A program made the position numbers and the translations under genes. From NCBI GenBank assembly GCA_914767715.1, contig OU612070.1:4915501-4979500 (forward strand): a stretch of DNA of 64,000 nt, read 5' to 3'. Source of the stretch: Membranipora membranacea (Eukaryota; Bryozoa; Gymnolaemata; Cheilostomatida; Membraniporidae). The notes below the pieces were generated by a model that saw only the letters and a program-made list of their open reading frames with translations, was not told the DNA's origin and did no database searches. This document shows positions 1 to 11,925 of the stretch, piece by piece. How positions within the stretch are numbered: the first letter of the stretch is position 1; every line of letters starts with the position of its first letter.

Positions 1-34
1 TTAAATAACTTAAATTGGGGGCCTTTACCGAGGA

Positions 35-170
35 TGATGAATGCCGGAGGCAAAATATAATTGAAATTTTGTGAAATATTCAGCAAAGCTTTGAATTTTT
101 TTAAGTTGTGGAGTAGAACATGATTAAAATAATGTAGGAATTATAGCAACAATGCCCACATTTAGATATA
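35..170. repeat. Dispersed repeat, copy 1
   Basis: About 130 bp matching 11620-11745 in the same orientation with scattered mismatches. Both copies hold the string gaaattttgtgaa and a later stretch close to agcaacaaggcccatattta. There is no coding potential. It lies just past the 3' end of the LINE and could be part of that element's 3' tail or an independent repeat. Confidence 0.6.
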
Positions 171-430
171 TATATTCCATGTTTATTCTGGAGAAGAATA
201 AGTCCTTAGGACTTGTACCCAGAAAACAGAAAAATTGATAAAAAATATGGTGTAGAATTAAAAAGACATGTAACTAAAGATCAAGAACAACGACAGGTAA
301 AATTACAAAGTACACACAGACATTAATTAGCAGTAAAACATTACACAAGTTAATACACAATAGCTAGTAAAAGAACAGTTAGAACAATGCAGCAGTAGGC
401 TACTAAAAAGAAATGATAAAAACTGACACA

Positions 431-2830
431 TTAATTGAGAAGTTTGAGGACGTGGCTCCGAGTGGCATTTTTGAATGAAGCAAGGGATTGACTCAGCTTA
501 ACATGATTGGGTAATTCGTTAAACTTCTGAGCACCGAAATTAGCCAAAGCAAATCTAAAATTTTCCTTGGATAGTCTAAACCCAGAACTTTTAGCAAGCC
601 GAGTTTCACTAGTTAATTTCTCGGGGAGCAGATTGGTATCAATTATGGGACTAAACTATTAACAATTTTATAAAACGTCATCAGATACAAATATTCGAAA
701 TGCAAAGTTAAAACAGGGATGTTGTGGGTCTTTCGAGTATTACCTTTAGAGCTGTTATAGTCTATAATTTTCAAACATCTATTCTCAATTTTTAAAAATT
801 CTTTTTGACATAGTCGTTTGTTGTAAATAAAACAGGAGAGCTGTATTCCAGATTAGAACGTATCAGTCGAATGTATCAAAGCTTAGCTAATTTAGGTGTC
901 AGGAATTTTCTATTGCGTTGAAAGTTGGTGATTATTCGATAAAGTTTTTGTTTAATTTTATTGGTATGAGATTTAAAATTTAATTTGTTATCAAGAATCA
1001 CACCTAAGTACTTAATTTTGTCTGATTGTTTGAAAATGAGATTGTTAAATTTAAGTTCCGGAGGTTTGATGTTACGTTTATTGGAAATGGTCATGACATC
1101 CGTTTTACCGCTGTTTAGAACAAGGCAATTTTCACTGTACCAACTGGATGCCTGATGGATGCTTTTTCCATAAGTTTTGTGGAAATGTCTGGGTTTACCC
1201 CACTGGTGACTAGTAGGCAGTCATCAGCATATAGATAACAATTTTTGAGCTCCATCAGATTGTTGAAGTGACAGTCCTACTAGGCCATGTTTGGTATGGT
1301 TTTAAAGATCTCAGGCTGAAAAGTCATTAGGGCATATGAAATGAAGCAGCCTATGAATCTAGTTGCAGTAAAACTGCTGCAAAGTCTGAAAATTGGGATC
1401 ATAGTGGATCATAGTGATTTATTGCCCTCCCCTGACCACTATGATCCACTATGATCCTTTCCAAAATAATTCAAAAAAACTAAAATGCCATTTTCCACAA
1501 TTTTCATTTTTTTATTTTATTTATTTGCCCTATAAACTCACAATATTCGAGTTACTGGGGTAATATATCCAGTTTTCTAATAGGACTGTCACTTTAATAA
1601 ACATGATAAACAGCAGGGGTCCAAGTACAGACCCCTGCGGCACACCAGTTATTACTCGGCTGCGTTCAGATACACAACCATAAACTTTCATTGCCTGCTC
1701 TCATCTTGAAAGATAATTTTTAATTAAATTTGACGCATTAGAGTGAAAATTGAAATTCGTTAACAGTTTTCTGGCAAGGAACTTTTGGTTTACGCAATCA
1801 AAGGCTTTACGGATATCAAGAGCAGAAACTGTGACAAATTTTGACTCGTGCTTTGAGAGCAGGGAACGAAATTTGTTGACTAGTTGAGTTAAAATTTGAT
1901 CAGTGGATGTACCATTTCTGAATCCAAATTGGCTAGAGGCTATTAGACCATTAATTTCCAGGTAATCACGAATTTGGTAATTTATAATCTTTTCTAGGAC
2001 TTTACTTAATATTGGCAATAGCGAAATTGGTCTATAATTATTTGGCAAACTTTTCTTGCCACTTTTGAAAATAGGAATTACTAAGGCCTTTTTCCACACA
2101 TCTGGAAACTCGTGACATTTAAGGCTCAGATTAACAATATGTGTCAAGGGATTCAGAATCAAAGGCTCTAGAATTTTATAAATAAAGGCAGGGATCTGAT
2201 TCAATCCCCCAGTTTTACGTGATTTCAGTGCGTGCAGATATCTAGACACCTCACTTGATGTAATTTCTTGAAAAGCGAATTTAGGAAAACTGAAAGCTTG
2301 ATCATTTTCAAAGCCTGAGGAACTTTTGTTGGATAATAGTTTAGCCACTTCATTGAGATTTGCACCAACGCTAGAAAAATACCTATTTAGACATTCAGCG
2401 ATCACTGGGCTTTCAGAAGTGGTTCAATTTTCAGCTTCAATTTCTTGAATTACATTATTGCCTTGAGAATTTTTACCTTGGAAAATTTGGTCTAATGTTT
2501 TATCATTAAGAATTGCTCTCATTGCTCGCTTTTTGGCATCTCTTACTGCATTTGTTGCCTTGTTACGGATTATACGATAATCCTCCCAGCATCTTGTTTA
2601 AGGCTTGTTAGTTTAGATGCCACTGGACACTTCCAACAAAGATTGTTTTTCTGCTTTAAACGTTGGGTTTTAAATGGTGCAAACTGCTCCACCAATAATT
2701 CTACTTTTGATTCTAAAATATCTCCTGCTTCGTGAACACAGTGAACATTCTCTACAATATTAAAATCGAGAGATTTCGCACTATTAAAAAACTCAAGATC
2801 ATCAAAATTTCTGAAGTCTCGCATAGTGAC
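431..2830 (-). pseudogene. LINE ORF2, reverse transcriptase part
   Basis: The minus-strand reading from about 2830 gives a linker (FRNFDDLEFFNSA), then at 2405-1701 a typical LINE RT core with VIPIFKSGKK, NNYRPISLLPILSKVLEK, SSQFGFRNGTSTDQILTQL and the aspartate region VSALDIRKAFDCVN. GVPQGSVLGPLLF lies near 1640-1600. After the MITE come LYADD (catalytic, near 1220-1230), the KYLGVILDNKLNFKSHTNKI block (near 1015-955), and a C-terminal NFGAQKFNELPNHVKLSQS block ending in TAA at 431-433. Several stops and frame breaks separate these pieces, so it is a pseudogene. Nearest families are jockey/CR1-like RTs. Confidence 0.85.
1262..1596. mobile_element. Short MITE-like element inside the LINE RT
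   Basis: A noncoding insert of about 335 bp splits the RT between the MFIN and NLMEL residues. Its ends are inverted repeats of about 18 bp: gaagtgacagtcctactag on the left and ctaataggactgtcacttt on the right. An inner palindrome near 1400-1455 (gatcatagtggatcatag against ctatgatccactatgatc) adds to the fold. The target duplication could not be fixed. Removing the insert restores the RT reading, so it arrived after the LINE. Confidence 0.75.
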
Positions 2831-5734
2831 ATATGAAAAGCCAGCCTTAAGCGGTCCACAGACCAGCTAGAAAACTAGAGCTAGTAAAAACAAAATAGAG
2901 CTTGAAATTCTAGCTTTGCCCATTATCTCCTCATTTTTCACTGCAGACACAAAGCATGTTTACAAGCTGCGATATAATCATAAGCCAATGATATTCCATA
3001 AACAAAGCCTTTTAATGATACCGTCATAAACGTGCCACTGGATACTGCTAATTAACCAATGAGACTTATTCTCTCGCTGGCAAACATTGCCCTAGTATAA
3101 TCTGCTGCGAGAAGCGTTGTAGCGTGTAATTATAAGCCACTTATTATAAAAGGGGCGGACATTAGACCACTAAACAAACAGTTTTCCCTCGCTAAGCTGT
3201 AAACACTCGCACATGTGCAGTCCCTCTTAAAGTCCTACGCGCCAAAGGTGGTGCACGAGGATTAATCATAATTAGTATTTGCTATTGACGAGCAACACCA
3301 TTGGATAATGAGTGTAATGTCACGCCTAGTTACGCCTATTTTAGCCCAGTCCACGTGGCATTTGAGTTTTGCAGAAATCGAGCTTGCATGTTTCAAGTGT
3401 TTTCTCAAGTGCTCAAGTGTGTTATGCAAGAAATCAAGCAACACCTGTGCCCTTGCAGCTTTGCAGCCAACTGCAATGTTTATGTGATGTTGAAAGGAAG
3501 CGACCTGCTATTCCACTGTATAAGAGGGCCGTAGATTAGAAAAAATGGTAGGGGAGGCAAAGGTCCGAGGCGAGTCCAATGCATCACCAGTAACCTCCTC
3601 CCCGAGAAATTTAAGCCATGTAATAAGCAACTGGACATCCTAGAGGAGCTGATTCTGACATGGGTTATTGAATTAGAGTGTTTTTAGGCCACTGTATTTA
3701 GCTATCTAGGGGAGGCAGTGCCTTTCTGCCTCACCTAGAACTACGGTCCTGTACAATAATGAGTGTAAACTAATTCTAACTATCGTAGAGGTATAATTGT
3801 AATAATCTTTGACACAATGATAATAAAAATAATCTTGCAGAAATTAAAGTGAATTAGAGAGATGCTGCTGCATTACCTTCCTCTAGAAAAAAACTTGTTA
3901 CGGAAAAATTTGCGGTATAAATTTTTAATGGTATGCGTTACATTAGAGGCCTATGGGCAGATGAAGATAAATGCAAAAGACGGAGGATGTCCGTGGTAAG
4001 GTGAACATCTGAAGGGAAGTCATTTTGACTGTGGTGTCAAAGTGTGTGATAATCCGGCCATAGCCAACCTCCGATCGATTGTGAGTTTTGCCGAAAAGGT
4101 CACTTTGAATGGCCAGTTGCACTCTCACCACAGAGAAAAGTTGAAACGCACTTTCTCGCATTGTTCAAAATTTTGGTGTACAATATATTCATTATGGTCG
4201 CATCTGAAATTCAGGAAATTTCTAGTTGCTGCTCTATAGACAGTTTTCTGAGCTCTTATTTATGCCTCGATTCGGAGTTGTCCTCTCTCCAGTTTGGTAC
4301 TTTTAACCCACGCCGCATAGGAAAAACCTGCTGAAAGAGGGTTATCTTGAAAACCGCTATGTTAGGATAAAAATGAGTTTTGATTCTGAGTCTGCACCAT
4401 ATAAAACCCTGTGAGACAGGGTTTCCAAATCATTGGAGGCTTGAATGTTGAAAATCTTAATTTCATTGACGAAACTCATGAAAAATTCTGCCAAATTGTC
4501 CGCAAAACAGGCAGAAAATGCTATAATTGACTATCCAAATACTTAAATTATTTTCCAAACTATTACCATATGAGTTTTCAATGCTGCAGATTCTGAATCA
4601 AAAATAATTTTTGTCCTACTATAAAAGGTTATCAAGATAACCCTCTTTTCAGCACGTTTTTCCTATGCAGCGTGGGTTAAAAGTACCAAACTGGAGAGAG
4701 GACAACTCCAAATTGAGGCCTAAATCAGAGCTCAGAAAACTGTCTATTGCAGCAGATGGGAATTCCCCACTACATGTAACATTCATGGAAAAGACAGGTC
4801 AAAAAAAAGGTTGCATAAAGATTGTTGCGGCTAATTGGTATACTCCCAAAAAAAGTAGCCAATCTCGAGAATAAAGTTTGGTGATGCATGCCCTAATCCT
4901 CCATATGTCCGGTATACATGGATGACAATGTGCGACAACCAAAACGACTAGCCCTAAACCCAATGAACTTTTTCAGGACCACCAATCATAAATGAAGTGA
5001 TTGTTTATTTATGTCACATCATGAAAAACAGTAGTAATAATGAATTGTTGCTGACAATAAAAGTATATATATTGTTTTGTTCACAATATACACTAATACA
5101 TGACATCATCATACTCATGTTTACTCGAATCCTTTATACTTTATCATACTAACCTCTTAGATGAGATAAATAGAGTTTTGGTCATTACAACCCTCACAAA
5201 CTCCCAAAATGATCGATAAGAATAGTGATTATTTGTGGCCGCTTGTCTGCAACATCAATGAAAAATACTGTATTCAACAGTGCCCTTGGATAAAGCCCAT
5301 ATAGCTATTTTATCCCATCTCATGTAAACTTGATTGTAGGATCTTAATACCATATAATTGCCAATTAATGACAGCAACCAAAACTAGGCACTTGAAAAAA
5401 TTCTAGGCACTATATAAATCTGTCAATCGCATTTCAAAATCGACCAATAAGAACCAGTAAAATGTGGGGCGGGTAATTTGAAATCTCCGCGGCTGTGCAA
5501 TTTTAAGTCAAAGCTGATGCATTTTCACCACTTTCTAAGGAGATTTTTGGAATAAGATTTATATTGGGGTGTGTGTATGAAAAATCTGCATCAGCCCATG
5601 CAATTTTCATCTCAATAAAGTCAAGACTGCTCATCATATTCCCAAAAAAGCAGGAGGAATTTGAATGCTGCTAACCCCATTTGAATTTGATATGGCTGGG
5701 TGATCGCTTTACATTGACTGGCCCTTATATACCG
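2831..5734. other. Foreign DNA splitting the LINE, left part
   Basis: No convincing exon is seen. It holds the inverted-repeat element at 4227-4756 and otherwise AT-rich sequence with short chance frames. It begins where the LINE endonuclease-RT linker breaks off. No terminal repeat matching the far side of the insert was found, so it may be several nested insertions. Confidence 0.45.
4227..4756. mobile_element. Long-inverted-repeat (foldback) element
   Basis: The left arm, about 4227-4395, is the imperfect reverse complement of the right arm, about 4585-4756. Outer ends pair as gctctatagacagttttctg against cagaaaactgtctattgc. Internal pairs include ggagttgtcctctctccagt against actggagagaggacaactcc, and agggttatcttgaaaac against gttatcaagataaccct. 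The spacer is about 190 bp and nothing is coded. It is a nonautonomous hairpin element. Confidence 0.8.
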
Positions 5735-6335
5735 GTCGAGCCACTTTAAGGTGCAGCTACATGAGGCGATTTTTACATCGATTTGGGGTCACGAGTGGTT
5801 AATCGGCGGATCTGCACGAGTGATTACTCGAGTAGAGTGGACATCGAACTTGTTCGTGTTTTGCCCGAGTGATCTGGACGATCCTCTATGCTGATTGGTT
5901 CTTGAGTGCTTTCTTCTATAATTACGCGGTTAAACACGTCATTTATCAAATCGTGACAGGCTATCAAAAATGGAGGAGTTGATAATATCTGTAGTAAAAT
6001 CACATCCTCCTATTTATGATAAAAAAGACCATAAATTCAAAGATAGGAATGGTGCTGTAGTGAACATATGGAAGGTAATAGTCGTATCACTTGAAAATGG
6101 AAGCTGTCCTGACATGACATCCATAGTATAGCATAGGAAGCATAGGAAGAATTTTACAGAAGACTGACATTTTATTTGGTGAAGATCCAAAGTGACAAAT
6201 ACCCGGATATAAATGTGCAATCAATATCTGGTCATTTGTTTGCCCGCCCATTAAATATCATTGGTCAATCCAATGAACTCCCTCTTCCCATTGGTCAATC
6301 TAGCCATCTGATTTATGACCCCATCTAAATCACTA
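5735..6335 (+). mobile_element. Decayed Harbinger-like fragment with MADF exon
   Basis: A plus-strand ATG at 5971 opens MEELIISVVKSHPPIYDKKD, followed by HKFKDRNGAVVNIWK and a good donor (aag|gtaata). This is the start of a MADF/Myb-SANT-like domain (LI..V..hP.lYD..d..y.dr....W). Read through the donor it continues with HRKHRKNFTED-like residues of the same domain, broken by a stop. The sequence before it (5745 on, ggtgcagctacatgaggcga) resembles transposon termini. MADF proteins are the second ORF of many Harbinger/PIF transposons; assignment to that superfamily is inference, because no transposase is present. Confidence 0.55.
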
Positions 6336-6347
6336 GACCATCGCGTA

Positions 6348-7100
6348 CTAACTCATAGGCCTGCGTAGCAGAGTGAGCTTGCCCGAGCATGTCTCTGGAT
6401 GCCATCGGCCTGTGATTGAATCGCTCTGTATAGCCATAGCTTGAGGCCTTTTTAGATTAACTTTCATTTGAATTGCAAAATGATCACTAATATCACTTTT
6501 TATAACCTTGTGCTCAGGTACTAAATTTTGGACATTTGAGAAAAGTAAGTCAATTGTATTATTTGAATTTTTAAAACATCTAGTAAACTCTCTAACGAGC
6601 TGTCCATATTGATGAAGTCTCATAAGGGTTTCAAGATTTTCTTTAGCTTGTGAAATACTGGACCAGTCAATGTAAAAATCCCCTTTAATTACAGTTGGCT
6701 TTCGTAAATTGTGAGCATCCAATAGCTTTTCAAAATTACCGGAAACATCGGTGCTTGCAACACAAGGTGGATTGTATACAAGGACCAAACAAAATCTAGA
6801 TTCAGCGATAACAATTTCGATGCATAGAACTTCGGTCCCACCACATGAAGCCAAATCAACTTTTTTGAATTTTATATTTTGTTTAACATAAACAGCTAGC
6901 CCGCCACCACGTGAAGTCAAACCTCTATCCTTACGAATCAATACATAACCAGGTATTTGAAAATTGTTGTCATAATGAGAGGCATTAAACCAAGTTTCCG
7001 AAAAACAGATTATATCATTATTGACCAAATCAGGAGTTAGTCTGAACTTATCAAAATGTTTAGGCAAAGATCTTATATTTAGATGGACAATACTTAGCAT
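6348..7100 (-). pseudogene. LINE ORF2, endonuclease domain
   Basis: The ATG at 7100 opens an apurinic-like endonuclease domain: VHLNIRSLPKHFDKF (Asn motif), ICFSETWFN (catalytic Glu), RGGGLAVYVKQN, VLVYNPPC, then KGDFYIDWSS (usual family motif GDFN.d), FTRCFKNSNNTIDLLFSN and the closing SDISDHFAIQ (Asp-His). The family domain is about 220 aa and looks complete, but GDFN reads GDFY, which may impair catalysis. The final residues before the stop at 6348 are probably not LINE sequence. It overlaps ORF1 by 41 bp in another frame. Confidence 0.85.
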
Positions 7101-7926
7101 TCAGAATGATGCGACCATCTGGTAACAAGCTTTTCGAAGGTTTGGCCTGGCCGGATGTGCTCTGTTGTTTGCGAGGTCTTAGTATAGGTGCTGACTGATT
7201 GGTTTCGGACGTATAGTTGTTCTGAAGATTGTCGAGATTATTTACACAATTGATTAGGATGCGGTTGGCTCTTTCATTATACCGCACATATATGTTCATA
7301 TCCTGGGTCCATACAAACTTGTAGCCAAGCTCTTTGACTTTATCTTTAGTCTTGAAATACAGCTCAGGCTGATATTTAGTGAGGTGTTCATGTATGTAGA
7401 TATTACCGCTGCTGCCGAGTCCAAGTTGGTCATGTGTCACTTTCTTCTTTGTGCGACTTGCATACATCAGTTTTTTCATACAACGTCTGGTGAATTTGAC
7501 GTAAATCCTGGGTGTTACCTTTCCCTGCTTCTCTCTCCTAACCGGCATACGATACACAGTGCTGATATCTGTTAGCGACATTTCCATATCCATTGCTGTA
7601 GCTATGCTTAATACAATATCCTCCACATTCTCATTTGATGGTACAGGTACGTTGTGTATCTCTAGACTATCTCCCCTGTCATATCTCTCCATCATATCGA
7701 GTCGCCGTCTCAACTTGCCATTATCTCCTTCCAGCTGCTGAACTTTGGTCTCCAACACTCCACTCCTGCCTTCAAGATTCTGAATCTTAGTCTCCAATTC
7801 TTCAACCTTTTTCAAAAGTTTCTGCTCTAGATCAAGGCACATTGAATCTAACTTTGCCGCAAACTCCGCCTTTCTTGTCTCCAACCATTTTTCCATCGCC
7901 TGCTTCATTTCTTTAGACAACCCCAT
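7060..7926 (-). CDS. LINE ORF1 (RNA-binding, coiled coil)
   Basis: An open frame of 288 aa lies directly upstream of the endonuclease ORF. Residues about 5-85 are a charged heptad-like coiled coil (KKVEELETKIQNLEGRSG, QLEGDNGKLRRRLDMME). The middle (SLEIHNVPVPSNENVEDIV, then AMDMEMSLTDISTVYRMPV) has the RRM-like pattern of LINE ORF1 proteins, and a basic region RRCMKKLMYASRTKKK follows. These proteins coat the element's RNA. This is the best-preserved part of the element, with no internal stops. The exact LINE clade is not resolved. Confidence 0.75.
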   Translation of the reverse strand: MGLSKEMKQAMEKWLETRKAEFAAKLDSMCLDLEQKLLKKVEELETKIQNLEGRSGVLETKVQQLEGDNGKLRRRLDMMERYDRGDSLEIHNVPVPSNENVEDIVLSIATAMDMEMSLTDISTVYRMPVRREKQGKVTPRIYVKFTRRCMKKLMYASRTKKKVTHDQLGLGSSGNIYIHEHLTKYQPELYFKTKDKVKELGYKFVWTQDMNIYVRYNERANRILINCVNNLDNLQNNYTSETNQSAPILRPRKQQSTSGQAKPSKSLLPDGRIILNAKYCPSKYKIFA

Positions 7927-8522
7927 ACCTTGAACGTGTATGGACTCAGTTGATTATAGCGCAGGGGCTTGGGCCTACGCCCTGGCCCACTATAACAATG
8001 ATAGTTGTCAGTCAAGGAATCTCGAGAATAGATGATTTCTCAAGTTATCAGTGATCCTTATTAATCCTTATTAATCCAGCTAATGAATAGGCCAGAAGCA
8101 GCTATAGCCTAAGTTGTTATGGCACGGACAATATTTGATGGCAGGATTCTGATCACTTTTTATACTACATCAATATATGTTCTGTAAAATTCACCGGGTG
8201 TACCCAGTTGTAGTGGTCATATTTTGAAAATAAAGGGCAATTCGTTTTCAATTTAAATGAAGAGAACATAAATCCTCAAGCTGACCTACTTGTATAGAGG
8301 ACCAATCATCAGTGTGATAATAAAGAAATCTATTTATAATACTCAATCACGTCAACTTGTATTTGGCATTGACATAGCAAATATTAATAATGCATCTTTG
8401 TACGGTGCTATTGACTTACGCCCAGCCTTTGTTAAATTTAACTCTCATGCTTTAGCAGATGACATAATACAAGGAAGCATGAACATGTCTAACAAAATGA
8501 CGGTATCACTTTGACTAACATT
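7927..8522. other. Intergenic, LINE 5' flank
   Basis: It probably includes the LINE 5' UTR. A plus-strand open stretch at 8290-8514 has no ATG at its start and no recognised domain. It could be a decayed upstream exon of the gene at 8.5 kb, but nothing supports that directly. Confidence 0.4.
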
Positions 8523-10759
8523 ATGGAGTGTATTATTCACTGTGAGAAAGTAGATGAAGCAGCCGAGAGTGTTGTTTTGTCAGCCTCAAAGCTTGCTGAA
8601 CTCAAATAGTGGGTGAAAACTGGGAAAGAGCCGGAATGCTTCATTGCCAAAAATCTATTCTATTGACTATCACAATGACAATGGATGAATGTAGTACCTA
8701 TAAATACCATCGTCTTTGTATGTTCAGATTTTCTAAATCCAAGCTAGAAAGAGCCAAGGAAAGTGCCATGAAGAGAAAGGTATGTATAGAACATGCTCAT
8801 GATTCAGGATTTACTCTCAAGGTATTAATTGATGACCACGGTGCTGTATGGAAGACCACCTTGTGTTGCTTTGTTTGAACCAATATGAAACTTTGTGTGA
8901 CGTTGCTCTCAGTCAGAGATAGTGTTTGGGCCAAGAAGATCATTCTGTGATAAATAAGAGAGTTCTATCAAGGAGTAAAAGACTTTTACTCCTTGATAGA
9001 ACTCTATTATTTATCACAGAATGATCACAACACTGAATTAAATCATAGTTGGAAAATCTGAGATGCCTTCAATTTTTTTCAGTCTTGATTGATTGACCCT
9101 TGTAATTGCTACTCATTAACCCTGCTCTAATAATATCCTGTTTTTAAGAATGAGGATGGAGCCAATTTGCCGAGCCCAAAGAAACTCAGGTCTTCAGAAC
9201 CGAGTACTAGTAAGCCTCAGACATTCTCTTCTACCTGTGTCATATGTAATAAGGAGAAGTACAAAAACCGCAAGAAACTACCGACCTCTAGAGCTGAGAC
9301 TTTAGATGCTGGTAAGTACAATAAACTGCTACATCATAATCTCAGGTTTTATTCTGCCTTCTGCAGACTCTGTAGGGTTGAATTGTTGATTAATTGAGGG
9401 AACTTTTTCAATTACATGTGTTGTATGATCTAAGCTGCATCAATCATAACTATCTGGAGACGAATGATATATCAGTGAGAGAGCCAGCTTTCAAAAATAT
9501 TATCCTTCTATTTAGGGGGTTTACTTCCTGCCGCAGAAGCCAAGAATGACACAAAGCTGTTGTCAAGTTTTCAGTTAGGAGATCCTGTTGCCCGTGAAAT
9601 GAGATATCATTGTGCATGCCACAAGAATTATATCGCAACTGTTACGAACCAGCTCAGGTAAAAACCATAAAATCTGTTTGCCACTTATCATTGTCATTTG
9701 TCTGGCTCAACATTATGTGTGTTACATTCCTATGCTGTCCCTCTTTGAAAATTGTTAACAAGTTCACTTGGGCGTAGAGATGAGTTCATATGAAGTGCTG
9801 TAAAATTGTTATACCAATTGTTTTAGATCTAAATCAAAAGCTCGCTTTGTGAGATCTGCATCATGGCGACAACTTGAGGACCTGGTTAGCTCAAAGATAG
9901 AGCGCGAGAAGGGTTCTTACACTGTATCTGATTTACTTGGCTTATATAATAAACTACGTAGAGATAACAGAGAAGATGAGACCAGGTAAGACTATGATAT
10001 ATATTTATATATACTAGTATCCCACAATGCAATTTCCTGGAATTCCCAGTGAGATCAGGGCGATAAAATCTTGCGAGACTGGGGTTCCCAGGTTGAAGTT
10101 GCATTGTGCAAGCATTATCAACCTGCAGTTTTGAGAACACTCAAATGCATTGATCAAACTTTGGCCTTGTTAGGATTAATTAAAAAAATATGAAAAGTTA
10201 TGTCAAAATCTTTTTCTTCCTCGGACTAACATGTATTGTGCTTTAAGACAAAAATATCATCTTTTTACAGCCGAAAAGCTTTTGTCTACCGCCTGAAGAG
10301 AGAGTTTAAAGGCCGCCTTAGTTTTCATCAAGCCTCTGATCCCTCTCATGGTGATATAGTAACGAGCAGCAATGCAGTTTTGACTGATTTAGTGACTGAT
10401 ACATCAGTACTCACAAACACATCCAGCCTCTTGAGCGAGGTCGACACTGCCAGCTCATGTGATGAGGAAATCCCTTTCAATAGTGTAACCCAATCCAATC
10501 AATATCAACTCAATCAGGCAGCAATTTCACTCCGTTTGTATATAGATCAAACCAAAAAAGTCGAGATCCCCTGGCTACCTACTGCAGACAACCTTAACGC
10601 TGAGGCCTGTGTCGAATTTGTTCCGCCACCACTATTTAATTTTCTAGCTATGACGACAGGTCATGCTGATGTGGTCTGTGACTGGAACACCTACTATAAT
10701 TTGGACGCCTCTGTTCGCCTAAAAATTCTCAGCTTAGCCCAAGACATTGGTTCACCCTC
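8523..10759 (+). pseudogene. Cys/His-rich transposon-related gene, 5 exons, decayed 5' end
   Basis: Exons about 8523-8771 (damaged), 9149-9311, 9537-9657, 9827-9985 and 10271 to about 10759. Exons 2-5 join in frame across three introns (phases 1, 2, 2). Exon 1 keeps CIIHCEKVDEAAES and YKYHRLCMFRFSKSKLERA, with stops and a frame change between them, and ends at a good donor (aag|gtatgt). Exons 2-3 repeat the pattern: CVICNKEKYKNR, then MRYHCACHKNYIATVTNQ. Exon 5 contains FVYRLKREFKGRLSFH, PPPLFNFLAMTTG and RLKILSLAQDI. The C..C plus YH..C layout and the LFNFLA / LS.AQDI blocks occur in large families of uncharacterised, transposon-related invertebrate proteins (from memory, not searched). Function unknown; coding breaks off where the tandem repeat begins. 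Confidence 0.6.
8938..9026. repeat. Near-perfect inverted repeat
   Basis: Two arms of about 44 bp meet with almost no spacer: gatcattctgtgataaat and ttctatcaaggagtaaaag pair with their complements to the right, ending cacagaatgatc. It lies in an intron of the preceding gene. It is either a recent foldback event or an assembly artefact. Confidence 0.85.
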
Positions 10760-11330
10760 ATTTTTGAATTCAGCACCCTTTTTTACCCTAGAAACATATA
10801 TATTCTTGTCTTCTGTTGGCTGTATCAAACACTAAAATATTCACTAACTAAAAGCGCTTGGTTGAAAATTTTGGGACATGCTGCCATATACTGCCACGCT
10901 GCCGCTGATGATGACCCCTACAACCAGGTACACCCTCATTTTTGGATTCAGCACACTTTTCTACACTAGAAACATATTAATCTTGTTCTCTGTTGACCGT
11001 TGACTGTATCAAATGCCACAATTTTCACTAAGTAGAAGTGAATTTGTAAAAAAAAGTCGGATTTGCTCCCACGCTGCCGCTGACAATGACTGATACAACT
11101 GGATACACCCTCATTTTTGAATTCAGCACCCTTTTTTACCCTAGAAACATATATATTCTTGTTCTCTGTTGGCTGTAACAAACACTACAATCTTTACTAA
11201 CTAAATGCGATTTATTGAAAATTTGTGATATGCTGCCATATACTGCCACGCTGCCGCTGACCGCTACAACCGGGTACACCCTCATTTTTGGATTCAGCAC
11301 ACTTTTTTACCCTGGAAACACTTGTTTTTT
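10750..11330. repeat. Tandem repeat, ~175-bp unit, about 3.3 copies
   Basis: Units start near 10755, 10929, 11106 and 11278, each with caccctcatttttg(a/g)attcagcac, then accctagaaacatat, tctgttggctgta and ctgccacgctgccgctga. Copies 1 and 3 (gaattcagcaccc) and copies 2 and 4 (ggattcagcacac) are more alike, suggesting a two-unit higher order. The array truncates the gene to its left. Confidence 0.85.
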
Positions 11331-11925
11331 TCCTGCCATCAAAAATTGTCCGTGCCATTTTTTTTTAGAGCACTTAGAGCTAGGCTGCTTCTGGCCTAGA
11401 AGTAAAATTGGTTAACTCCAAGTATTAGAGTATTGATGAAATATCCTTGAATATCCAATAAGATTGTTGGTGTGATGTCTAAAATCTGTTGTTGTGTATA
11501 GTGATAAACAGTAGTTCACTAATAGTCTGTAATTGCTATTGTTAACAATAGAGAGCACATAATGAATACAACCTTACTCTTCAAGAAACGAGCTAAGAAT
11601 GTTGAGTTAATGATGAGTTAATTGAATGCGGAGGCAACATATTAATCGAAATTTTGTGAATCAGTTAGCGACTCCATGAAGTTTTTTGGGGTTTTGAGGT
11701 GAATGACTGAAATAATGTGGGAAGTGTAGCAACAAGGCCCATATTTAGATGAGTTAATTGAATGCAGATGGAAAATTGGTTAAGGGTACAGCATTCGTAC
11801 TCCAGCCTGCTATTTTACAAGGTGTTTACCTGAATTAGTGTCAGTGATGAGGGTAGAAATCGGGAAAACAGATTATAGGATGTAGCCTCATAACAGTAAT
11901 TACAGATAAGAAAGATTTGATTTTC
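11331..11925. other. Intergenic, includes dispersed repeat copy 2
   Basis: No coding exon seen. Bases 11620-11745 repeat window bases 35-170 in the same orientation. This should also contain the 3' UTR of the TSP1 gene (minus strand); no clear AATAAA was identified close to its stop. Confidence 0.5.

Larger units (their letters stand above)
431..7926 (-). mobile_element. Two-ORF non-LTR retrotransposon (LINE), interrupted
   Basis: Read on the minus strand the parts come in LINE order: ORF1 (7926-7060), an overlapping ORF2 start with an endonuclease domain (7100 to about 6400), an insertion, the linker and reverse transcriptase (about 2830-1597), a MITE, then the YADD segment and RT C-terminus (1261-431). 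The endonuclease-RT-C-terminus order and the ORF1/ORF2 overlap fit the jockey/CR1/L2 branch. That the two halves were one copy is inferred: each ends in the endonuclease-RT linker, where the foreign DNA begins, and no segment is duplicated. The copy cannot be active. Confidence 0.75.
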